A stretch of 64,000 bases of DNA from CAZEJS01 sp964512645 (lineage in GTDB: Bacteria > Actinomycetota > Geothermincolia > Fen-727 > Anoxymicrobiaceae). The notes beneath the pieces are model-generated. The model was not told where the DNA came from, searched no databases, and saw nothing but the letters and a program-made list of their open reading frames with translations. Positions 57,508 to 64,000 of the stretch are shown one piece after another; position 1 is the stretch's first letter, and each line of letters opens with the position of its first letter. Location: positions 1 to 64,000 of the forward strand of contig CAZEJS010000006.1 in assembly GCA_964512645.1 (NCBI GenBank), in the 5' to 3' direction. The translations under genes were made by a program, and so were the position numbers.

Positions 57508-59157
57508 TCACCTCGTGCAGAATGGCTGGTAAGTTGCAACTTCCTGGGTGAACACCCTCCCGAGCAAGCGGGCCTGAACCTCCATTATACGCCGGTAACT
57601 GATCGTATATCCGAACAAGGGATGTGTAATAAGCGTATCCATTCTTCTTTCATACGCCGCTATGATGCGCTTTCGGGCCGTTTTCGACATTGCAACACTA
57701 CCCAGCTTTTCGATGAAGTCGTTGCTTCCGACCTCCTGGTTGTTTATGACGCCAAGCACGACAGAATCCCCTACGAGCGGACGGAACTCCTCGGCGAGGT
57801 CCAACGCGAGCGCGGGTTTTCCATACTTCGGCTGGTGATATATCCCGAGGTAAGGGTCCAGGCCAATCGCGCTGAGGGTCACGGTGAGATCTTTCACCAG
57901 CATCGCATATACGAAGGATAAAAGAGCGTTCACCGGATCCCTGGGCGGGCGCCTGTTGCGGTTCGTGAAGTCGAATCTTACTCCACCACGGGCACCCTTC
58001 AGGAGGCTTGAAAAGACGGAGTAGTAAACCCGGGCGGCGTTACCCTCGATGCCCAGCAGTTCTTCGGGGCTCGATGCCCTGGTTGCCCTGTTAGAAAGAC
58101 CTGCCAGTTCTTTCAGAATACCTACAGGCTTCTCCGGGTGGTTGCGTCTAACGATAGTCCTCGCATTCCTGATTTTTCCATGAACGATTTGCCTGGCTAT
58201 TTCAAGAGATCTGTCAGGGTCCTGGTGTGTCGTGAACTGCGCAATTCGAAGAATAACGTTCTTGTGGTGGTGGCCCTGGGTCGTGCCATAGAACCAGCCA
58301 CCGGAGGAGAAATAGCAAGTGGAGATTCCCCTGAAGCACAGTTCTCTCAGCACCTGGGTTGAAACCTGGACGTTGCCGAAAAGGCAAAGTTGAGAGACTT
58401 CCATCAACCGGACCTCGTCTATCTTCTTGCGGTCGGCCCCGGCTTTGAACACCAGGAGGTCTCCGTCTTTGCCGACAAACGCCCCCTGCTCCGTTACGTA
58501 AACGGGAAGAGAATCATCTCTGGCTGGAACCAGGCGACGGATTTGCCTTTCGTCAGCCTCTTCAGCACCGGAAAGGAGGTTGGTCTCGTCAGGCAGGCAG
58601 ATGCCTGCCAGCGAGCAACCAAGGCACTTGGGGCTGTTCTCAAGAGGTGGCGGAACTTCCCCGGCGGCGGCACGTTCGCGAAATTCGTCTATGAATCCAA
58701 GCGTTTTCCGGACCAGTGAGTCTTCGACGGGGACCTCTACGCGTTTCTTTGAATCAACGTAATACAGATATCCCTTGTCGCAGCAGTAGCCGTTTTTGCG
58801 GAGAAGGAGCGCGTAAGCGCAGACCTGTACGCGCTCGGGTTCATGGGAACCCCCGGGAACGTCGGGCACTTTCCCCCTCTTGTACTCCACGGGAGAAAAG
58901 AAACCGTCTTTCCCCTCAACAACGTCTATCTTTCCACTCAGCCCCAGCGACTCATCGGCAAGGTAGACGGCTCTGCCTTCTGTTCCTTCACCCTCGATCA
59001 CTGTCGGCGCGCCAGTTGCCCTGTCAACCTGTTTATGCTTAATGGCGCCGTCCAGAGTGAAATAATTGTCTTGGAACTCAGCCTCGACCCATTCCAGGTA
59101 TCCAAGGCGGGGGCAGTAGACGAATTCGTTCAAGTAGCGAACAGGCAAGTATTCCAT
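57508..59157 (-). CDS. cas4-cas1: Cas4-Cas1 fusion protein
   Basis: A 549-residue fusion, typical of type I-G. The first 200 residues are Cas4: Cys in 'NEFVYCPRLGYLEW', RecB-like 'GKIDVVEGKDGFFSPVEYKR' and three Cys in 'KCLGCSLAGICLP' for the 4Fe-4S cluster. Residues from about 215 ('LPVYVTEQGAFVGKDGDLL') are Cas1, with metal ligands expected at 'GIEGNAARVYYSVFSSLL' (Glu), 'GIYHQPKYGKPALALDLAEE' (His and Asp). Cas4 helps choose PAM-bearing fragments, and Cas1 integrates them. It sits 27 bases past csb2 and 3 bases before cas2. Confidence 0.95.
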   Translation of the reverse strand: MEYLPVRYLNEFVYCPRLGYLEWVEAEFQDNYFTLDGAIKHKQVDRATGAPTVIEGEGTEGRAVYLADESLGLSGKIDVVEGKDGFFSPVEYKRGKVPDVPGGSHEPERVQVCAYALLLRKNGYCCDKGYLYYVDSKKRVEVPVEDSLVRKTLGFIDEFRERAAAGEVPPPLENSPKCLGCSLAGICLPDETNLLSGAEEADERQIRRLVPARDDSLPVYVTEQGAFVGKDGDLLVFKAGADRKKIDEVRLMEVSQLCLFGNVQVSTQVLRELCFRGISTCYFSSGGWFYGTTQGHHHKNVILRIAQFTTHQDPDRSLEIARQIVHGKIRNARTIVRRNHPEKPVGILKELAGLSNRATRASSPEELLGIEGNAARVYYSVFSSLLKGARGGVRFDFTNRNRRPPRDPVNALLSFVYAMLVKDLTVTLSAIGLDPYLGIYHQPKYGKPALALDLAEEFRPLVGDSVVLGVINNQEVGSNDFIEKLGSVAMSKTARKRIIAAYERRMDTLITHPLFGYTISYRRIMEVQARLLGRVFTQEVATYQPFCTR

Positions 59158-59184
59158 CGCTTGCTCCCGAATACGGCTCTCCTC

Positions 59185-60645
59185 CTAAGGTTCCTCGCCT
59201 GCAGGCAGGAACATCCCCATCCCGTAGTGGCAGTAAAACCCGAGGGTAAGCGGACCTCTGACAGGTTCGGGGAATTGCAGCCTGAACCCGAAAGCCCGGC
59301 TTACCGGGGGCTGCTTACGCTTCTTCCGCCATCGATCAAACTCCATCCACCTCACACGTCTGCCGCTTGCAGTTCTGAATGGCAGTTCTTCCACCTTGAC
59401 CGGAGGCGGAAAACCCCTGCGTTCCAGCTCGAGCCGGACCTGGTCGGTAGGGCCGTCGATGAGACGTTTGTCGTTCGCCGGGCCTCTCACCTTCGGGTGC
59501 CTTACAAGAAGGAAAGGCGTCGAAGAGACCCATGCGGTGCTCTCCTCGAATACGGGCGCACGACAGGACTCCTCGTCGCCAAGGTGAAGGAGCGCGAGGT
59601 CGATGTCGTAATGGCCCTCCCTTCCTTTGATATAGCGAAGAGAGCCGAGTGCCTCCTGCTCGAGGTCGGGGAAACCGTTCTCGCTGCTGGTGTAGATGAC
59701 GAGGTGGTCTATCCGCCGGTCTCCATCACGATCGACAGGAAGATACCGGGCGTGTTCATGTCCCCTGAGTGGCGCGCCGTCCGCCCCCTTTCCGGAAAAC
59801 AGCTCTGAAGCCCCACCATCGTTCAGCCGGCCGTAGCATGATTGGAGAGCGCTGCGGGCCCGCTCGGCGAAAGCCAGTGTCTCTGTTACCAGGGGCAACA
59901 CGGTGCCGGTGAGCTCGAAGTAGGCGGCCCTAGCGGGACGTGCCCGTCCGCGTCGTGCCGCTGAGGTGACAGGGGCTTCCCGCTCCTCCAGGGTATAGCG
60001 GACCCAACGAGAACCTGGCGGCTGAATGAACCCCTCGCTCCTCATCTCCCGGGTCTCGACCAGCAGCGTGTCGAGCTCCAGGGGCAGCGTGGGCGAAAGC
60101 AGCATCACCGGGTAGAGATCGCTTGCGGCATCATTCTGGGAAACAGACGGGCGGCAGTTCATCTCGGGAACCTCATCGTCTACGACCTCAGCCACGCACC
60201 AGGACTCCGCTCTCCCCAGGTACGTCATGCGCGAGAGCAGTTCGTCCAGGGCCGACCTCTCCTCCCCGTTCAGCTCGACCCCCCTCCAAACCGCAACCAG
60301 GGAATCGCCAGGGCTCAGAGACAGGAAGCTGTCGAGCACCAGGGTCGTCGATCCTTCGCTTTTCTTCCAGTTCTTATCCCAGGGCATGTACTGCCTTGTG
60401 TGCGAAGGGGTGGCCGGAGGCACGGAGTATTCAGGCGGCTCCGCCAGCTTGGAGATAAGCGAGCGCGCTGTCCGCTCGTCGATAACATCCGGGCACTTCT
60501 TCTTCCACGTGTAGATGAGCGCCCTCAGCAGCCTCCACGAAGACGGCGGCCACTCCGTAACGCCCTCATTTGCGCTCCTGTTCCAGGGAGTGGCGTGGTA
60601 TGTGCCCGCAACAAAGGTGAACCGTACCGCAAGCACTGGAATCAC
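59185..60645 (-). CDS. csb2: type I-G Csb2 (Cas5/Cas6-like) protein
   Basis: A protein of 486 residues of the Csb2 (GSU0054) family with the typical start 'AVRFTFVAGTYHATPWNRS' and 'VTEWPPSSWRLLRALIYTWK'. 'GHEHARYLPVDRDGDRRIDH' lies in the middle, and the end 'GFYCHYGMGMFLPAGEEP' has a Cas6/Cas5-like Gly-rich loop. In type I-G this single protein takes the roles of Cas5 and Cas6, cutting pre-crRNA and holding the 5' handle. I chose GTG 60645, 4 bases past the csb1 stop, because the family start then falls in place. TTG 60669 overlaps csb1 by 20 bases. Confidence 0.9.
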   Translation of the reverse strand: MIPVLAVRFTFVAGTYHATPWNRSANEGVTEWPPSSWRLLRALIYTWKKKCPDVIDERTARSLISKLAEPPEYSVPPATPSHTRQYMPWDKNWKKSEGSTTLVLDSFLSLSPGDSLVAVWRGVELNGEERSALDELLSRMTYLGRAESWCVAEVVDDEVPEMNCRPSVSQNDAASDLYPVMLLSPTLPLELDTLLVETREMRSEGFIQPPGSRWVRYTLEEREAPVTSAARRGRARPARAAYFELTGTVLPLVTETLAFAERARSALQSCYGRLNDGGASELFSGKGADGAPLRGHEHARYLPVDRDGDRRIDHLVIYTSSENGFPDLEQEALGSLRYIKGREGHYDIDLALLHLGDEESCRAPVFEESTAWVSSTPFLLVRHPKVRGPANDKRLIDGPTDQVRLELERRGFPPPVKVEELPFRTASGRRVRWMEFDRWRKKRKQPPVSRAFGFRLQFPEPVRGPLTLGFYCHYGMGMFLPAGEEP

Positions 60646-60649
60646 CTCT

Positions 60650-61603
60650 TCACCGCTGCCACTGGACAACTTTTATCGGCGGGTCGGCAAAGAGCCCCTC
60701 GTCCCTGCATGACTCGATCAGCGATGGGAGCGCCTCCTCGAGTGCTGAAGTCGCAGGTATCTCGAAACCGTTCCCCGGGCTGTTGACCCTGACGCTGACT
60801 GCCTCGAGGTCGCAGGCGGTGCGGAGCCTCATCCCCGCCTCGAGGAACCTCCCGACCTTCCACAGGGCAAGCGCGGTGACGAACCTCTCGGCGTTCAGCC
60901 CCAGGGCGTATCCCGCGAGCTGCGAGGTGTCGAGGCTGAAGTAGGCTTTGATCTTCTGCGCGGTGAATTCCACCCGGGGGTACGGTACATGGCCGAAACC
61001 CTTCGCAGTATCGCCGCTCGGGTTCACCGTGTCGAACTTCACCCCGCCGCTTTCGGCGATGTTGACCCCCTCTGCCTCGATGAACGCCGAGAGCAGGCGC
61101 GAGAGGCGTATCCGGCCGTGGCCCAGGTCGCTTTTTGCGAAGAAGACGCCGTGGATGAGACAGTTGGGGTCGTAACGGAGCACGAACCTGGCAACTTTTC
61201 GGTAGTCCACAGGACCCATTTTGAACGGCTCGAACTCCTCGGCGAGGATGTCATAGAACGACTGGTCCTTACCTTCCAGGATATACGGGGAGTTGAGGCG
61301 GTGCGCGTCGAGCACCGAGTTTGTGTACCTGCCGTCCCCGAGTTCCACCTTAACGTAGGGCATCCCTTCAAGCGCCTCCACGAGGTCACCGCGGTCCTCG
61401 CTCCAGCATACGGCCTCGAGGCGGTTCGCCATGCTCTGGGGCGATTCCACCAGGAGCATCTCGGTGCCGTCAGGCCTGGTAAAAGTGGCGGGCCCCAGGT
61501 CGGGGAAACCGGTTGGCTGGAACCGCGAGCCCTGAGCGGGTTTTAACTCCGCCTCGACTCTGACGCTCGGGAACAGTACCGCCTTGTCCAATAATTCGAG
61601 CAT
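60650..61603 (-). CDS. csb1: type I-G Csb1 (Cas7) backbone protein
   Basis: A 317-residue Cas7-family protein of the Csb1 (GSU0053) type: 'GSRFQPTGFPDLGPATFTRP', 'LLVESPQSMANRLEAVCW', 'SPYILEGKD' and 'HGVFFAKSDLGHGRIRLSRL'. Several copies coat the crRNA in the surveillance complex. I chose ATG 61603 with GGAGG 8 bases upstream; GTG 61612 would add three residues. It lies between csx17 and csb2. Confidence 0.92.
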   Translation of the reverse strand: MLELLDKAVLFPSVRVEAELKPAQGSRFQPTGFPDLGPATFTRPDGTEMLLVESPQSMANRLEAVCWSEDRGDLVEALEGMPYVKVELGDGRYTNSVLDAHRLNSPYILEGKDQSFYDILAEEFEPFKMGPVDYRKVARFVLRYDPNCLIHGVFFAKSDLGHGRIRLSRLLSAFIEAEGVNIAESGGVKFDTVNPSGDTAKGFGHVPYPRVEFTAQKIKAYFSLDTSQLAGYALGLNAERFVTALALWKVGRFLEAGMRLRTACDLEAVSVRVNSPGNGFEIPATSALEEALPSLIESCRDEGLFADPPIKVVQWQR

Positions 61604-61622
61604 CTCCTTCACCTCCGAAAGA

Positions 61623-63773
61623 TTACGACCGACTCTCCTTTTTCAGAACCAGGGGCAGGGCATGGTTCTCAAACGAGCGCATGTCCACCGGTATGAGCAG
61701 CGAAGCCAGCAGCCGAACGCCGTCGATGCCGTCCTCGCCAAAAGATGAAAGCGTGCCCACGCCGGAAATGCGCAGACGCCTCTCGGCCAGCCGGCACGCG
61801 TCAGGTACCCGGTTAGCCCTGAGCAGGGGGACCAGTGCCGCCTCTGGGGTCATCCCGACCTCCTCACCGTTCCACGAGAACGCCCCCGGCAAGAAATGGG
61901 TCTTGAGCAGAACGTAGTCGCGTTGAAGCGCTGGAGATCCATTCGGGGGCTGAGAAGGTGGGCTGGGGAAGCGCAAGGGATTAAGCAGAGAAAGCCCCGG
62001 CAGGAGTGACAGCGTCTTGCGCTCGTCGAGCCGGGCTTCCAGGAACAGCCTTATGTCGTTCAGCGTGGCAAAGCGCTGCGCACCCAACGGAAGGCGGTCC
62101 AGCTCCTGCCTGGTCCTCTCGAGGCACCTGTGCTCGATGACCGAGGCGAGCAGGCGGGTGAGGCTTCTGCCCACCGGTATTGTTTTTCGCGCATCATCTT
62201 CCCAGTAAGCGAGACCGCGCTTGAGCGCCACCGGCTCTATCTCTGCCCTGAAAGGCCCAATTTTATTACCGTAGGGGAGAATTGAAGCCACCGCTGCTGC
62301 TATCCTGAACTCCGGTGTGCAGTCGTCGCTCTTCAGCAGCCAGCCGGGATCGCTCAAAGCAAGCGGCCGCACGGTAAAACCGCCATCTACCCGGAGCGAC
62401 GCGGCCCCGCTCAAGGCGAGCTCGGCGGCTCCCAGAGCAGAGATGATGCCCTGGAGCTCTCGCATGCCGCCCTGCACCGCGAACCTGTGCATGGCCTCCC
62501 TGAGGCTTTGGAACGCGGACTTGAGCCCGTGTGGTGCCTCCTTCTTAGAGCTGTTCATAGCCCTCTCGACGCCTGTCAGCCACGAATCCAACTCGTCCAG
62601 GAGGCTGATGCCGTCCAGGGTAGTCTCCCTTGTGTGGTAGAAGCCGAAGGGTATAGCTACGAATGCGTCGCCACGGCGTTTTGCCAGACCGTACCTCACA
62701 AACCCGCTTACGCCGCGGCTGGTTCCAAGTGATGCAAGCGCTCTTGTGAAATCGAGGCCGTCCCGTACGGGCCGCCTTCCGACGCGTGCCCTTCCCTCGG
62801 AGAACAACGTGGATATTTCCCTTGCTGTCGCCGGCCTCTCCCAGAGCGGCAGCCACAGCTCACCGCGGGAAGACTTGCCCCTCTTTTCGGACCAGGTTGC
62901 CGAACCGTAACCGACCGGGCTCGGATTCACGGTGAATGGATAGGCGGCGTATCCCCGAGCGGCACCGGCGGTATATCTCCTGGCCACCGAGCCGGCAAAA
63001 AAGAGAGCCCCTTCCAGCATCAGAACGAAATCCCAGGGGTTCACTACCGGGGAAGCTTCAAAGCCCTGGTCGACGTTCGCTCCGCCTGCGGCAGATGGGT
63101 TGAAGAAACCGACGGTCTTCCTGATAGAAGGCGTCTTGGCGCTGCCGTAAAGGGCATCCTCCAGCCAGCCCTGGGCACGGGAGTCAGTAAGGGTATCACT
63201 GAGCCGTGCCATGAAGTTGACTGAAAAGTCCATGCGCCCATCGTTACCCCCGGTGCCGAGCAGCGGAGGGAAGCGAAGCTGGAGTGCGCCTTTATCGTCA
63301 GACGAGAGGACCAGCACGGCGTCAAGCCAGGGGATGGCCTCATCCGGAAGGCGTCTGCGGAGCTCGGATACGATTATGTTTTTGTCCGCCTCCACTATGT
63401 TGTTTTTCCCGACATTTACGGTTTCCAGCGCCTTCTCGGCCACCGCGATGGCCTGGCGGTACGGGGCGAGCCTCGGAGAAGCCGTTTCCTTTATGAACGC
63501 CAGGACCTCCCTTTGTTTCTTGTCATGAGGGGAGAATCCGGAACTGTTGTTCCAGGGGGCGATTACCGGAGATGGTTCGTAGTCTTCGAGGAAGAACCGG
63601 GCCAACTGCTCGCGGCCGAGTACGCTGCTCAAGCAGAAAACCCCGCCGCGCCAGAAACCGCGGGCGTCCGTGTCCTTCTGCGCCGCTACCAGCCGGAAGA
63701 CCCCTAGCCCCTTGAGATAGCTCATGAGGGGTACGGGTGTGCAGCCCCCGAGGTCCAGCGTCTGCCTGTCCAT
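61623..63773 (-). CDS. csx17: type I-G large subunit Csx17 (Cas8g)
   Basis: A 716-residue protein of the Csx17 type with the usual opening 'LDLGGCTPVPLMSYLKGLGV' and 'VIAPWNNSSGF', and the mid-region 'VNPWDFVLMLEGALFFAGSV' and 'GSATWSEKRGKSSRGELWLP'. It is the large subunit expected to recognise the PAM and the target strand. Its ATG is 3 bases from the cas3 stop, with GAGAGGGGA across the cas3 end as ribosome site. Adjacent genes are all I-G type. Confidence 0.92.
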   Translation of the reverse strand: MDRQTLDLGGCTPVPLMSYLKGLGVFRLVAAQKDTDARGFWRGGVFCLSSVLGREQLARFFLEDYEPSPVIAPWNNSSGFSPHDKKQREVLAFIKETASPRLAPYRQAIAVAEKALETVNVGKNNIVEADKNIIVSELRRRLPDEAIPWLDAVLVLSSDDKGALQLRFPPLLGTGGNDGRMDFSVNFMARLSDTLTDSRAQGWLEDALYGSAKTPSIRKTVGFFNPSAAGGANVDQGFEASPVVNPWDFVLMLEGALFFAGSVARRYTAGAARGYAAYPFTVNPSPVGYGSATWSEKRGKSSRGELWLPLWERPATAREISTLFSEGRARVGRRPVRDGLDFTRALASLGTSRGVSGFVRYGLAKRRGDAFVAIPFGFYHTRETTLDGISLLDELDSWLTGVERAMNSSKKEAPHGLKSAFQSLREAMHRFAVQGGMRELQGIISALGAAELALSGAASLRVDGGFTVRPLALSDPGWLLKSDDCTPEFRIAAAVASILPYGNKIGPFRAEIEPVALKRGLAYWEDDARKTIPVGRSLTRLLASVIEHRCLERTRQELDRLPLGAQRFATLNDIRLFLEARLDERKTLSLLPGLSLLNPLRFPSPPSQPPNGSPALQRDYVLLKTHFLPGAFSWNGEEVGMTPEAALVPLLRANRVPDACRLAERRLRISGVGTLSSFGEDGIDGVRLLASLLIPVDMRSFENHALPLVLKKESRS

Positions 63774-63776
63774 TGC

Positions 63777-64000
63777 CTATCCCCTCTCCTTGATGCTCGC
63801 CCTCGCGTCCGCAGCCCGGAGCAGAGCTTCGAGAAACGCCAGCCGGAAGGGGCCCATCTTACTGGAATCCACGAGGAGGGAGACCCTCTCCGTCCAGGAA
63901 GGCCTCTCGGTGCCCCCCAGTTCCATGCACGACAGGTCGAGCTTGCTGGCGGGCACAGAAAGACCTTCGCCAAGTCGCACGGCTGGAAGTTCGTCACCGT
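63777..64000 (-). CDS. cas3: Cas3 (type I-G) C-terminal fragment, cut by window edge
   Basis: 73 residues of a frame that continues beyond 64000. The C-terminal block 'LDLSCMELGGTERPSWTERV' and 'GPFRLAFLEALLRAADARAS' matches the end of type I-G Cas3 helicase-nucleases, which finish with 'PFRLAxLEALxRAADxRAS'. The upstream part reads 'GELPAVRLGEGLSVPAS'. This is the order expected of the operon: cas3, csx17, csb1, csb2, cas4-cas1, cas2. The helicase and HD nuclease domains are outside the window. Confidence 0.85.
   Translation of the reverse strand, partial: GDELPAVRLGEGLSVPASKLDLSCMELGGTERPSWTERVSLLVDSSKMGPFRLAFLEALLRAADARASIKERG

Overview
This is a high-GC, gene-dense bacterial window whose gene content suggests an anaerobic, deep-branching Gram-positive-type actinobacterial lineage. 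That placement is inference. It rests on the GC-rich codon use, many lipobox lipoproteins, exported proteins built from 'W-Y/F-L/F-A-E-G' repeats, an NrdG2-type radical SAM enzyme, abundant 4Fe-4S proteins and a PlsB-type acyltransferase. No rRNA or marker gene is present to settle it.

Layout. 1-0.5 kb: decayed IS1380-type transposase. 0.6-7.6 kb: ferredoxin-nitroreductase, SCP2-like protein, ABC-2 exporter (two ATPases plus permease), PlsB-like acyltransferase. 7.7-16.8 kb: lipoproteins, metallophosphoesterase, multi-PAS histidine kinase, GreA and a repeat-bearing exported protein. 17.0-18.7 kb: two apparent selenoproteins with UxxC motifs facing a NapH-like polyferredoxin. 18.7-28 kb: MASE3 kinase and receiver, tRNA-Arg, SCP2 protein, subtilisin-like protease with surface repeats, ferredoxin/thioredoxin/NrdG2 cluster, DUF89 protein. 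28-39 kb: LUD/iron-sulfur oxidoreductase fusion, CoA-transferase pair, acyl-CoA synthetase, surface protein, a 23-residue helical-repeat protein, PlsC-like acyltransferase. 39-50 kb: cysteine desulfurase, lipoprotein, two phasin-like proteins, an alkaline-phosphatase-fold membrane protein, two tandem lipid kinases, a two-component pair, tRNA-Gly. 50.9-53.6 kb: a large propeller-plus-repeat surface protein. 53.8 kb to the end: a boundary marked by a 5' tRNA-Gly fragment, then a long CRISPR array and a type I-G cas operon on the minus strand (cas3, csx17/cas8g, csb1/cas7, csb2/cas5-6, cas4-cas1, cas2).

How the genes fit together. Several genes concern glycerolipids and acyl-CoA (PlsB-like, PlsC-like, FadD, SCP2-like proteins, two DAGK-family kinases, phasins), which suggests active lipid or storage-granule metabolism. 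Four exported proteins share the same roughly 105-residue repeat, sixteen copies in all, pointing to a lineage-specific cell-surface family. The most unusual unit is at 17.0-18.7 kb: a lipoprotein thioredoxin and a two-helix membrane protein both have an in-frame TGA exactly where the first Cys of a CxxC motif should be, each followed by a plausible bacterial SECIS hairpin, and both sit next to a membrane polyferredoxin. I read this as a candidate extracytoplasmic selenol/thiol electron relay. The CRISPR array carries an N gap of 100 bases near its leader end, so its true length is unknown.
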